Under the pieces are notes generated by a model, which was not told the DNA's origin, did not search any database, and saw only the letters and a list, made by a program, of their open reading frames with translations. Shown piece after piece: positions 18,036 through 26,575 of a stretch of 34,054 bases of DNA. The DNA comes from an uncultured Coprococcus sp. (GTDB lineage: Bacteria; Bacillota; Clostridia; Lachnospirales; Lachnospiraceae), in the NCBI GenBank assembly GCA_947632705.1, contig CANRQE010000022.1, positions 1 to 34,054 of the forward strand. Reading direction: 5' to 3'. The translations under genes were made by a program, and so were the position numbers. Positions within the stretch are counted from its first letter, which is position 1; each line of letters starts with the position of its first letter.

Positions 18036-18953
18036 TTACTGTTCCTCTGCAGCAGCAGCCTCCGGTTCTGCTGCATCTGCGGCATCCTCTGCCACTGCAT
18101 CGGTTGTATCGCTTTTCAATCCTGTGAAGGCCTTATCCGCAACATCCTTCGTCACACTGCAGGCATTCACAACTCCGTCCAGGGAAGCAAGCAGATCCGA
18201 CATATATCTGCTTACGCTCTCGCATTCCCGCTTAACATTCTTACGCAGCATATAGGCTTCACTGGTTGCCTGATTGACAATGCTCTCAGCCTCTTTCTGC
18301 GCCTCTTCTTTCTGTGTTCTGCATTCATATTCCGTCTGCGCCCTGACAGCTTCTGCAGCCTCATGCGCTTTCGTTCTCAGCCGTTCACTTTCATTATAAG
18401 CCTGTTCTTTCATACTATTGCAGGCTGTTTCTGTCTGATCGAACATCTCCTGGCATTTCTGCTTGGTTTCACTATCCAGTGCATTGCATCTTGCCGTAGT
18501 CTCATTCTCCATCTCTTCACATCTGGCCGTAACCTCAGCTTCCTGCTCTTCACACTTTTTATTCGTCTGGGCAATCAGCAGATCCGCACTTTCTCTTGCC
18601 TCAAGCAAAGTTCTGGAAATGGATTCGTATCTACCGGCAGATTCATATTCTCTCTGTTTATATGCATTAATCTGCTCCTTTAAGGATTCAATCTCGCTCT
18701 CGTACTCTGCATTTGAATTCTTAAGCTCTTCTATCGTCTTGTTGGATTCATTCATATTTACTTCGCGCATGGTCTTCAGACTGAGTACAGCTTCACTCAG
18801 TTTATTCACATTGGCTTTTAACTCGCTTACCTCTTTCTCATGCTGCGATTTTAAGTCCTCTATATAGTAGTCAACTGAACTCTTATCATATCCGCCAAAC
18901 TTTACTGTCTTAAACATATCCATATCATCTAAATTCTTGCTATCCTTTGCCAC
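18036..18953 (-). CDS. DivIVA-like coiled-coil protein with 11-residue Cys repeats
   Basis: The start is the GTG at 18953, seven bases after GGAGGG; the longer frame from a TTG at 18968 would have that ribosome site inside its coding region. The N-terminus (MFKTVKFGGYDKSSVDYYIE) resembles the DivIVA membrane-curvature and lipid-binding segment. The rest is almost all helix. From residue 134 the sequence runs in exact 11-residue steps: Cys134, 145, 156, 167 and 178, then Ser189, Ala200, Cys211, Ala222, Ala233, Cys244. The C-terminal tail is rich in Ala, Glu and Asp. DivIVA-type proteins mark poles and septa and recruit partners. The gene is monocistronic by its own promoter and the hairpin downstream. 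It is not clearly DivIVA itself, as the match is limited to the N-terminus. Confidence 0.8.
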   Translation of the reverse strand: MAKDSKNLDDMDMFKTVKFGGYDKSSVDYYIEDLKSQHEKEVSELKANVNKLSEAVLSLKTMREVNMNESNKTIEELKNSNAEYESEIESLKEQINAYKQREYESAGRYESISRTLLEARESADLLIAQTNKKCEEQEAEVTARCEEMENETTARCNALDSETKQKCQEMFDQTETACNSMKEQAYNESERLRTKAHEAAEAVRAQTEYECRTQKEEAQKEAESIVNQATSEAYMLRKNVKRECESVSRYMSDLLASLDGVVNACSVTKDVADKAFTGLKSDTTDAVAEDAADAAEPEAAAAEEQ

Positions 18954-19031
18954 AACTAATCCCTCCAAATTATTTTTTCTGAAAGCACAACAATCCCCTT
19001 TGTATTTACAGTATCCTTTGCTCGCTTGACT

Positions 19032-19040
19032 ATTATATCA
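19032..19040 (-). promoter_or_regulatory. Extended -10 promoter of the DivIVA-like gene
   Basis: The minus strand reads TGATATAAT (TGn plus consensus -10), with no good -35 box, about 80 bp before the GTG start. Confidence 0.6.
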
Positions 19041-19124
19041 CAGATGTCGAAATTTGCACAGATATTTTTATTGTTTTTTAGTTACAAAGCCTGAAATTTA
19101 TGATATATTGTATGATAATTGCAG

Positions 19125-19152
19125 CTGACAAACAGAAAATATTTGTTATACT
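19125..19152 (+). promoter_or_regulatory. Promoter of the small lipoprotein gene
   Basis: CTGACA (19125-19130), 16-bp spacer, TATACT (19147-19152), 34 bp before the ATG. Divergent from the DivIVA-like promoter. Confidence 0.55.
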
Positions 19153-19186
19153 ATAGAAAAGTCATAAAAGAAACGGGGGTTGCACT

Positions 19187-19915
19187 ATGAAGATATTCAA
19201 AAGAATGATTGCTTTATGTCTGATATCCTTATTGACACTCTGTTCTCTATGCAGCTGCGGAGGCAAGAAAAAAACAGTCTATCAATCATACATACAGAAT
19301 CTGTTAGATGTAAACTACAAAGGTATCTATACAGACTACATAAAAGAAAACGGCGGCGAAGAATCCGATGCCAAAAACATGCATCAGGATTGCATTAACC
19401 AGCTTGCAGAACAGCTGATCACCCACTATTCTCTGGACAACGCCCAGTCCGTTCAGATAAAAGAACGTTTTTTCGAGATTGCAGAAACCATTTACAGCCA
19501 TACAAAATATTCCGTTTCTGAAAGCTATCAGGAAAATGGCGAATACTTCGTTGATGTTACCGTTTATCCTGTGAATATATTGAATCAGGCATATGAAGAA
19601 GTGATTGCCTACATTGAACAGTTCAATTCCGATGTGGACGCCGGCGTTTATAATAACTATACCATGCAGCAGTATGAAGAAACATTTGCAGGGGGACTTG
19701 CCGATATTCTGGCAGAACACGCAAACGCCATAGAATATCTGGCTCCTGTCACCGTAACGGTTTCCATTATGGATGATGGTGAATATTATAGTATCTCGCC
19801 GGAAGATCTGATCCGGATCGACAGCCAGATGATCGCGGTTGAAACCCACGGAGATACATCCGGAGAAGAAAATACAGATACCGTGCCGTCTGATGAAGAA
19901 ACCGCAGAGGAATAA
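19187..19915 (+). CDS. Uncharacterised lipoprotein (possibly DUF5105-like)
   Basis: A short basic N-terminus, a hydrophobic core and the lipobox LCSC predict lipid attachment at Cys24, so the protein sits on the outer face of the membrane. The mature part (about 218 residues) is acidic, helical in the first two thirds and has no known catalytic motif. Its last 30 residues are disordered (Thr, Glu, Asp, Ser). The pattern resembles small Clostridia lipoproteins of the DUF5105 sort, but I cannot confirm this by eye. CGGGGG lies 8 bases before the ATG. It is a lone plus-strand gene with its own promoter, convergent with the ABC permease gene, and both share a bidirectional terminator. Confidence 0.8.
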   Translation: MKIFKRMIALCLISLLTLCSLCSCGGKKKTVYQSYIQNLLDVNYKGIYTDYIKENGGEESDAKNMHQDCINQLAEQLITHYSLDNAQSVQIKERFFEIAETIYSHTKYSVSESYQENGEYFVDVTVYPVNILNQAYEEVIAYIEQFNSDVDAGVYNNYTMQQYEETFAGGLADILAEHANAIEYLAPVTVTVSIMDDGEYYSISPEDLIRIDSQMIAVETHGDTSGEENTDTVPSDEETAEE

Positions 19916-19932
19916 AAAAACAGAACAGAATA

Positions 19933-19978
19933 AGCACCCCGCCTGCCGGATAGCGTTCTGGCAGGCAGGGTGCTTTTA
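19933..19978. terminator. Bidirectional terminator between lipoprotein and ABC permease genes
   Basis: AGCACCCCGCCTGCC (19933-19947) pairs with GGCAGGCAGGGTGCT (19960-19974) with one mismatch, followed by TTTAT on the plus strand. On the minus strand the stem is followed, after about ten bases, by a run of T opposite the A-run at 19914-19920. Confidence 0.85.
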
Positions 19979-19984
19979 TGATTC

Positions 19985-22897
19985 CTATAAATTTTCATTT
20001 TTCAGTTCGTCAATGGTATTTTTATTTCTGATTGTGGCAACCGCATAAATCATGGATATGGAAACTACCAGGAAAACGCTGCCTACGGCAATGGCAACGC
20101 TGCTCCATGGAATAAAGAAGGTCATCCCTATCCCATCGGAAACTGCATGATAGATCAGCCATGTCACTCCGACAGATACAGGAAGTCCATACAGCAGGCC
20201 CTTGATACCATACAGCAGGCATTCATATATCATCATTTTGCGGAAGCCTTTCGGCGCCAGCCCCACAGATTTGAGCATGGCAAATTCCCTCCGGCGCAGA
20301 TTGACATTTGTAAATATTGTATTAAACACATTTGCAACCGCAATCAGGGAGATCAAAATAATGAAACCATAAGCGAATACCCTTAATACAAGCAATACGG
20401 TTTTTATCTGTTCCATTTCCGCCGTATAGTCATTGACAAATCCGCCTATATCCCCGTTTTTGGAAATCCAGTTTCTCAATTCCTTTGCCGTTTCATCATG
20501 ATTGTCACATCTGACCACAAAAACAGGCTCCTGATCAGACAGTGGTAAGAGCTTCGGCATATCATAATACAGATAGAAATCCTCTGCATCAGAATTTGCC
20601 GTAATTTTCTTCTCATTTGCCTCCTCGATATAAAAACGGAATACATTTTCCAGCTGGCTGTAAGGATAACAAAGAGACAGGATTGTTTTATCCATAAATT
20701 CCTCTATTGCAGGTTTCTTTTCGGTAACAACATCACAGGCTAACGGAACTGCCGCCGTCGCCTCATCTATGGAAAACTCCAAGGCGCTGCCGTTTTCAAG
20801 TCCCTCCCGGTAGCAGGCCTCTGCAGCCTTTTCATCAGCTATGACTTCATTATATGCATCGACAAAGGCATCGGTCGTATAAATATATTTATATTCTCCG
20901 TCCTCTGTCACTTCAATATTCCGGACTGCATAGCCCTCATATTGCCGTATCGGACGAAGCATCAGATCTGCTTTTTCAATATCATCAAATACATGATATA
21001 TCTCGTATTTCTCCTTTTCCGGACAATAGTTGGACACCTCATCCCAGATAACAGCCTTCGGATGTTCCGGATCAAAATATTCCTCCTCGTCCAGCTTCAG
21101 TTCGGTTAAGTAGTTCCGAAATGTTTCGTCATCCAAAAAGAAGATATTTGCGTAAACCAGCACCTCCTCCGGCACGGAATCATCCGTGCGGCTGTACCAA
21201 TAATCATAGTAATCATACGCATAATCATATCTATAATCCTCCAGTATATTATCCAGATACTGTTGATTCAGGGAATCCCTGTTTACCCCGATTGTAATGC
21301 TGTTAACAGCCTCAAAATATGCAATGCTTTTTACATCCTCCAGAGACCGGATTTCGGCTTCCACATTCTGCATGTTGTTGCCGGCGTTTTTGCCATACCA
21401 GTATATCCCCAGATTATAGTCAAAATCTGCATAGGCATATCCTGCACTTTTTTCCAGATAAGCGCCGAAGCTGCTTGCCGAAATAAACAAAACAATACTG
21501 ACAAACAGGGAGCATACAGTTGCCCGGTATTTTTTTCTGTTTCGTTTGAAATTCTTTGCCGCAATGGTCCCTTCAAATCCAAACAGCTTTCCTGTAACCG
21601 GAGATGTCCTGAGCTTTCTTGCCTTTATCCTGATATCCTGACTCTGCCTGATGGCGTCAATGGCTGATTTTTTTGAAGCGCGCACAGCCGGCATATATGC
21701 TGACATCAGTATCGTCAACAGAGATATTGCAACCGCAATGAAAAAAGCCGGCAGGGACGGATGAAAACCGATATGCATAGCTCCTTCCTCCAGCAATCCG
21801 CCCAACATATCCCCAAGGAAATAAAAGGTAGTGCCCATTCCCGCCAGTCCGATCAAAATTCCGATCGGAATTCCCACGGCAGATAAAAAACAGGCTTCCG
21901 TCAGAACGCTTTTTTTCAACTGCTTTTTTGTCGCTCCGACAGAGGTCAGAATTCCAAACTGCTTTGTCCGTTCACTGACAGAAATGGAAAATGCATTATA
22001 GATCAGAGAAATCGTCCCAAACATAATGATCAGAACCAGAGCACCGCCCAATCCATAGAATACTTCATTATAGTTGTTTTCCCCGGAGCTTGCCGTCAGA
22101 CGGAGCAGTTCATAATGTATCGTCCATGTGGGCAATTCCTGCTGCTTATACATAAACTCCGCCGTATGCTTAATATTCTTCAGGGTAAAAAATACCTGAT
22201 AGCATCCCTCAGAACCGGAGGCTCCCGTTTCTATATCTTCCGGCATAACCGTTAATGCCGTATATCCGGGTGCACTGTAATCTTCAAAATCCGGTCTTTC
22301 ATAAAAACCCACAACCGTATAAGTTACTGTATGAAGATTTTTCAGAGTCTCCTTATCACCGCCCTCATCTACCGGCGTAAAGGCGGTCAGATTGTCCAGC
22401 CGTTCTTCTCCACTCATTCTGTCCCCCAGAGAAAGTGTAAGCGTCTCGTTTAAGGTATGTGTGATTCCGCCATTTGAATCCAGATGCTCCGGCAGAAGAA
22501 TCTCAGACGCATTCTGAGGTAACCGTCCCTCTGTCAGATGAACCGGCATCATATCGGTAAAGCCGTCTGACATCTGCTGCACACACAGATACGGCTTATA
22601 TGCATTCTGTCCGCCTGATAATTCGGCGAAACCGAGCAGCTGCAGATATGCCACCTCCGAGACCTCCCGTTCCTTCTCCAGCTCCGTAATTGCAGTATAT
22701 TGGTCCGTAATTCCCTGCGCATGCCAGCCTCCGGAAACATGAATTTCCCGTTCAACCAAAAAATGCTGTAAAGAGGATAATGTAAATGTAACTGCCGAAA
22801 ACATGGCGGCAGAGAGTGCGATTCCGATAATCGTAACCAATGTCCTTGTCCTGTTTTTCTTCAGGTTACGCAAAGTGATTCTGCTGAAAATATTCAT
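19985..22897 (-). CDS. FtsX-type ABC transporter permease with two large extracytoplasmic domains
   Basis: 970 residues. One helix at about 18-39 is followed by an extracytoplasmic domain (about 42-275), three helices with an FtsX core (about 280-405), another helix near 450, a second extracytoplasmic domain (about 470-830) and three closing helices with a second FtsX core. That is 4+4, as in MacB/LolC-related permeases of Clostridia, and differs from BceB, which has ten helices and one outer domain. Such transporters use mechanotransmission to act on peptides or lipoproteins at the membrane, here probably in response to antimicrobial peptides given the two-component genes upstream. The start overlaps the ATPase stop by 4 bp. 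The second outer domain is very rich in Tyr, Asp and Glu. Confidence 0.9.
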   Translation of the reverse strand: MNIFSRITLRNLKKNRTRTLVTIIGIALSAAMFSAVTFTLSSLQHFLVEREIHVSGGWHAQGITDQYTAITELEKEREVSEVAYLQLLGFAELSGGQNAYKPYLCVQQMSDGFTDMMPVHLTEGRLPQNASEILLPEHLDSNGGITHTLNETLTLSLGDRMSGEERLDNLTAFTPVDEGGDKETLKNLHTVTYTVVGFYERPDFEDYSAPGYTALTVMPEDIETGASGSEGCYQVFFTLKNIKHTAEFMYKQQELPTWTIHYELLRLTASSGENNYNEVFYGLGGALVLIIMFGTISLIYNAFSISVSERTKQFGILTSVGATKKQLKKSVLTEACFLSAVGIPIGILIGLAGMGTTFYFLGDMLGGLLEEGAMHIGFHPSLPAFFIAVAISLLTILMSAYMPAVRASKKSAIDAIRQSQDIRIKARKLRTSPVTGKLFGFEGTIAAKNFKRNRKKYRATVCSLFVSIVLFISASSFGAYLEKSAGYAYADFDYNLGIYWYGKNAGNNMQNVEAEIRSLEDVKSIAYFEAVNSITIGVNRDSLNQQYLDNILEDYRYDYAYDYYDYWYSRTDDSVPEEVLVYANIFFLDDETFRNYLTELKLDEEEYFDPEHPKAVIWDEVSNYCPEKEKYEIYHVFDDIEKADLMLRPIRQYEGYAVRNIEVTEDGEYKYIYTTDAFVDAYNEVIADEKAAEACYREGLENGSALEFSIDEATAAVPLACDVVTEKKPAIEEFMDKTILSLCYPYSQLENVFRFYIEEANEKKITANSDAEDFYLYYDMPKLLPLSDQEPVFVVRCDNHDETAKELRNWISKNGDIGGFVNDYTAEMEQIKTVLLVLRVFAYGFIILISLIAVANVFNTIFTNVNLRRREFAMLKSVGLAPKGFRKMMIYECLLYGIKGLLYGLPVSVGVTWLIYHAVSDGIGMTFFIPWSSVAIAVGSVFLVVSISMIYAVATIRNKNTIDELKNENL

Positions 22898-23577
22898 GAC
22901 CGAATCACCTCATCTCTGGTAATCCTCCCGTCATCAACAGAAATAATCCTGTCGGCCTGCAGGGCAATATTTTCATCATGTGTGATCATGATCAGTGTCT
23001 GGTTATATTTCTGGTTGGAATACTTTAACAGATTGATGATTTCCTGACTGTTTTTGGAATCCAGATTTCCGGTAGGTTCATCCGCCAGCACAATCGCAGG
23101 CGAATTCATCAGGGCACGACCGATGGACACTCTCTGCTGCTGTCCTCCGGACAGCTGGTTTGGCAGATGCTTCTCCCGCCCTTTTAAAGACAGTACCTCC
23201 AGCAGCTCGTCAAGCCGTTCCTGGTTGACTTTTCTGCCATCCATCAAAACCGGAAGCGTGATGTTCTCCGTAACATTTAACACCGGAATCAGATTATAGA
23301 ATTGATAGATCAGACCGACCTGCCTTCTCCGAAAGATTGCAAGCTGCGTCTGATTTTTTTCATAGACGTCTTCTCCGTCCACATATACTTTTCCATGGGT
23401 AGGCACATCTACCCCGCCCAATATATGCATCAGCGTAGATTTACCGGATCCGGACGGTCCGATAATGGCCACAAATTGTCCCTTTCTGACAGAAAAAGAA
23501 ACATTGTCGAGAGCCACCACCTTATTTTCACCCTCTCCATATACCTTCGTAATATTTTCCACCTTTAAGATTTCCAT
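22894..23577 (-). CDS. ABC transporter ATPase, LolD/MacB/BceA family
   Basis: Walker [10 protein letters not shown] (about 40-48), Q-loop in [17 protein letters not shown], signature [15 protein letters not shown], Walker [14 protein letters not shown] and H-loop MITHDE are all present. It pairs with the FtsX-type permease whose start overlaps its stop (ATGA). I place the start at the ATG at 23577, because the only ribosome-site sequence (GAAAGG) directly abuts the upstream ATG at 23586 but is nine bases from this one; the protein then begins [16 protein letters not shown], as is usual for the family. A 101-bp gap with a three-box operator separates it from the kinase gene. Confidence 0.94.
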   Translation of the reverse strand: MEILKVENITKVYGEGENKVVALDNVSFSVRKGQFVAIIGPSGSGKSTLMHILGGVDVPTHGKVYVDGEDVYEKNQTQLAIFRRRQVGLIYQFYNLIPVLNVTENITLPVLMDGRKVNQERLDELLEVLSLKGREKHLPNQLSGGQQQRVSIGRALMNSPAIVLADEPTGNLDSKNSQEIINLLKYSNQKYNQTLIMITHDENIALQADRIISVDDGRITRDEVIRS

Positions 23578-23611
23578 TTGTTTCATCCTTTCTTTGGAAT
23601 TTTATACTCTC

Positions 23612-23654
23612 AGTATATAGAGGTCATATGACAGACAGATGACTTTCAAGTGAC
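23612..23654 (-). promoter_or_regulatory. Putative response-regulator operator and activator-dependent promoter of the ABC genes
   Basis: TGAC occurs on the plus strand at 23629-23632, 23640-23643 and 23651-23654, exactly 11 bp apart (GTCA on the coding strand). The first box is half of the palindrome GTCATATGAC (23623-23632). A TATACT -10 lies at 23612-23617 with no good -35 box; the boxes fall where the -35 should be. This fits OmpR/PhoB-type regulators binding as tandem dimers. The regulator is probably the one encoded at 24701-25378 (inference). Confidence 0.6.
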
Positions 23655-23687
23655 AGTTTTGTAATATATGCCGTAAGACTCCTGCCC

Positions 23688-24695
23688 TCACTTCTTATAG
23701 AAGCGGATTTCAAAACATGCACCGCCCAAATCCCTGTTCTTTGCTTTTACCGTTGCATTCTGCTCTGCAAAGATCATACGGGCAAGCGCAAGTCCGATAC
23801 CGACGCTTTCACTTTCTGCATCCTTCCCTTTATAGAACCGCTCAAATATATGCGGCAGATCCTCCTGGTCAAAGCCCGGCCCGTTATCTTCAATCAGCAG
23901 CTCCGTATACAGGGCCGTTTCCTGTATGGAGACAGAAACCGTCCCTCCGGCAGGCGTGTGTTCCATACAGTTTTTCAAAATATTCTGCACGGCCTCCGTT
24001 GTCCATGCAAAATCTCCGGTCAATTGCTCCGCCCCTGTCTGCGTATAAATCTCCAGAGTCTGCTCCCGCAGCTCCATCGGTACCAGAAGAGGCTCGGCAG
24101 CCGCTCTTACCAGTTTCTCCGCCATCACCGGTTCGCTGACCATATATGCCGTTCCTGCATCCATCTTTGACATTTTAAGTAAAGACTCCACCAGCCATCC
24201 AACTCTTTCCAACAGCTTTGATATTTCACGATACAATTCCCTCTTTCGTTCCTCAGTCGTCTGTGGATCCTTGATCAGGGACAGACTAAGCTGCATGGCT
24301 GTAAGCGGAGAACGTAACTGATGGGAAATATCCGCCATCGTATCAGACAGATACTTCTTATCCTGTTTTAAGCTGTCTGCCTGTTCCACCAGCCTCGCCG
24401 TCATTTTGGACAATTCATTTTGCAGGATGGACAATTCACCCTCTGTATAATCCTCAAACGGAATCGGAGTCTGAAAATGCAGCATATTGTCTAACTCCGT
24501 ACTGAGCTTCTGAATTCTCTTATAACGGTTATGCGTAAAGCACAGATAAAAAAGCAGCCAGCACAGACAGACACCGACCGTCAGAATCCCGGTCTGTATT
24601 CCTATCATAAAACCCGGCACAGCAAACAGGGCTGTCAAAACCAGCCCTGCGAAGATACCTCTTTTTATTTCAGGATTTCGGAAAAACTCTCCCAT
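23688..24695 (-). CDS. Sensor histidine kinase with two close membrane helices
   Basis: 335 residues. Two membrane segments (about 12-32 and 35-53) are separated by only a few residues, so the protein has almost no outer loop and probably senses within the membrane or through the transporter. A short linker and HAMP-like helix (about 60-110) lead to HisKA with His125 in ISHQLRSPL. The ATPase domain has the N-box NILKNCMEH, DNGPGF and GIGLAL. The HisKA sequence is closer to VanS-type than to BceS, whose motif differs. Spacing to the response-regulator stop is 5 bp; GGGAGA precedes the ATG. The pair probably controls the ABC genes downstream. Confidence 0.92.
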   Translation of the reverse strand: MGEFFRNPEIKRGIFAGLVLTALFAVPGFMIGIQTGILTVGVCLCWLLFYLCFTHNRYKRIQKLSTELDNMLHFQTPIPFEDYTEGELSILQNELSKMTARLVEQADSLKQDKKYLSDTMADISHQLRSPLTAMQLSLSLIKDPQTTEERKRELYREISKLLERVGWLVESLLKMSKMDAGTAYMVSEPVMAEKLVRAAAEPLLVPMELREQTLEIYTQTGAEQLTGDFAWTTEAVQNILKNCMEHTPAGGTVSVSIQETALYTELLIEDNGPGFDQEDLPHIFERFYKGKDAESESVGIGLALARMIFAEQNATVKAKNRDLGGACFEIRFYKK

Positions 24696-24700
24696 CGTTT

Positions 24701-25378
24701 CTATTCTCCCATTTTATATCCCATTCCCCGTATGGTTCTGATATACCGGGGCACAGAAGGATCATCCTCAATCTTCTCCCTAAGTCTTTTGATATATACC
24801 GTCAGAGTATTATCATTTACAAATTCCCCTGCAATATCCCACAGCTCCTCCAGAATCCGCGAACGGGACAGCATAATTCCCTGATTTTGAAAAAACAACA
24901 GCAGCAGCTTATACTCCAGCGCAGAAAGCATGAGTTCCTTTCCGTTTTTTATCACATGTCCCTTTGCCGGGTCTATCATCAATCCCTGATACTCCAGCAC
25001 AGTACCTGTCTGTCCATATCTCCTTAGCACACTGTTGATCCTTGAAACCAGCTCCCGCGGCCGAAACGGCTTTGCAATGTAGTCGTCAGCGCCCATATCC
25101 AGTCCCGTCACAACACTGAATTCGTCTCCCGAGGCTGTCAGAAAAATGACCGGAAGCTTCGTAGTGGCCTTGGCTGCAGCACACACGGTAAATCCGTTTC
25201 CATCCGACAGGGATATATCAAGAAGCAGAAGGTCGAAGTTGCTGCCATTTTCTGAAAGCAGCGCAAGCGCCTCCTTTTGCCCTGCTACAGATGACACCCG
25301 GAATCCTTCCTTTTCCAGAAATTCAGTCAATGCCGTAACGATACTTTTATCGTCCTCTACCAAAAGAATATGTGTCAT
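24701..25378 (-). CDS. OmpR/PhoB family response regulator
   Basis: 225 residues. The receiver shows VEDD (acidic pocket), phospho-acceptor Asp54 in LLLLDISLSDG, the Thr of FLTAS and the lysine in IAKPF. A winged-helix DNA-binding domain follows (about 125-225; typical SALEYKLLLLFFQNQG, then the recognition helix in NTLTVYIKRLREKIEDDP and the wing IRTIRGMGYKMGE). AGGAG lies before the ATG. First gene of the two-component/ABC cluster. It is preceded by the terminator of the FHA gene with only about 60 bp between, in which I see no convincing promoter; it may depend on readthrough or a weak site. Confidence 0.95.
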   Translation of the reverse strand: MTHILLVEDDKSIVTALTEFLEKEGFRVSSVAGQKEALALLSENGSNFDLLLLDISLSDGNGFTVCAAAKATTKLPVIFLTASGDEFSVVTGLDMGADDYIAKPFRPRELVSRINSVLRRYGQTGTVLEYQGLMIDPAKGHVIKNGKELMLSALEYKLLLLFFQNQGIMLSRSRILEELWDIAGEFVNDNTLTVYIKRLREKIEDDPSVPRYIRTIRGMGYKMGE

Positions 25379-25434
25379 ACTGCTCCTTTCCGCCTTTCTG
25401 TTTCGCTTTTTGTCTCTTCCTATGTTCCGATATC

Positions 25435-25469
25435 AAAACCGCCAACTTCCTTTCACGGAAATTGGCGGT
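25435..25469 (-). terminator. Terminator after the FHA gene
   Basis: A 13-bp stem (25438-25450 with 25457-25469, one wobble pair) has a 6-nt loop. On the minus strand it is followed by TTTT. It begins 15 bp after the FHA stop. Confidence 0.85.
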
Positions 25470-25483
25470 CTGCTCTCCCTGTT

Positions 25484-26536
25484 TTATTTAAGCATAAACG
25501 TAAATTCTTCATCTGCCAGTTTAAATATATTTCCGTCCAGAAGCGGCGTATCCGTACCGCTCTTAATCATCTTTCCATCGATATATGTATGATTGGTGGA
25601 TTTATTATCCCGCAGATAATAAAGACCATTGACCTTGACAATATAGGCGTGCCGGCGACTGATGGAATTATTATCCGTCACCTGATAATCTACTCCGTTG
25701 GCTGACTTTCCGATACAGAAAATAGGTTTATCAATATGGATCTTCTCCCCCGTCCGGGTCCGGACAATACTTGGACCTGTCTTCGTCTTATTCATGCTTG
25801 TAAGCACGGTCGTGGAAGTAATATCCGATTCATCGTCATCATCAAATCCGATATCCATGCCTGAATAATCCTTCAGCTCTTTGGCAAGCTTAAAGGAGGC
25901 TGCAGTCTGTGTTGTGGCTACAAGCACCGGATCAATACCCTGCGACTTTTTCGCTCCGCCATGTTCCGCTTCTGCCTTATCAATACTTGCCTTCTTCTGT
26001 TCTACAATGAATTTATAGAACTCGGAAAGATAAAATATCGGATTTTCATCAAAATATTTAATAATTTCATATCCACAGTCCGAAGCCTTTTTATTCGCAA
26101 AATTCAGCCGGTTTATAAACTCTCTGGCAAAATTTCCCATATTACATTTATCCATCGGTTTATCAATCGGAAGAAAGATCAGCTGCACACTCATATTTTC
26201 CATATTCAGATACATATATCCCGTACTCAGGATGATTTTACCAAGCGACAGCTCATTCGCCTTCAGATACATCATCTGATCCGTGATACTGAACATAATA
26301 TCAAGCAGCTCATCCCTGTGTATCTTTTTCGTTATAAACTGGTCCATTGTAATCATTGCGGGAATGGAATACGTCAGTGTTCTTTGTCCGTCTATATATT
26401 CTTCGTGGCAAAAACAGTTATTCCCTACAAAGGATGTATTGTACAGTTCAACCTCTTCCTGCAATACCTTTACATCTTCTTCAATTTTGAAATATAATTT
26501 GTACTCATCGCACAAATAAATCTTCTCTGCACTCAT
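25484..26536 (-). CDS. FHA-domain protein with DUF6382-like N-terminal domain
   Basis: Residues 1 to about 185 match the DUF6382-type domain found before FHA in Lachnospiraceae (conserved-looking SFVGNNCF, TMDQFITKK, YMYLNMENMSVQLIFLP). A linker follows, with an acidic patch and SDITSTTVLTS (237-247). The FHA domain (about 258-350) has the phosphothreonine-binding residues: Gly276 in FCIGKS, SISRRH (291-296) and STNHTYIDG (313-321, His in place of the common Gly). FHA domains bind phosphothreonine in partner proteins. GGAGGG lies six bases before the ATG. It follows glmS by 39 bp with no terminator between, so it is probably on the glmS transcript. No Ser/Thr kinase or secretion genes are next to it. 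Confidence 0.88.
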   Translation of the reverse strand: MSAEKIYLCDEYKLYFKIEEDVKVLQEEVELYNTSFVGNNCFCHEEYIDGQRTLTYSIPAMITMDQFITKKIHRDELLDIMFSITDQMMYLKANELSLGKIILSTGYMYLNMENMSVQLIFLPIDKPMDKCNMGNFAREFINRLNFANKKASDCGYEIIKYFDENPIFYLSEFYKFIVEQKKASIDKAEAEHGGAKKSQGIDPVLVATTQTAASFKLAKELKDYSGMDIGFDDDDESDITSTTVLTSMNKTKTGPSIVRTRTGEKIHIDKPIFCIGKSANGVDYQVTDNNSISRRHAYIVKVNGLYYLRDNKSTNHTYIDGKMIKSGTDTPLLDGNIFKLADEEFTFMLK

Positions 26537-26575
26537 AAAATACCCTCCGAAACATTATCCCGCCGTAGAAAAAGC

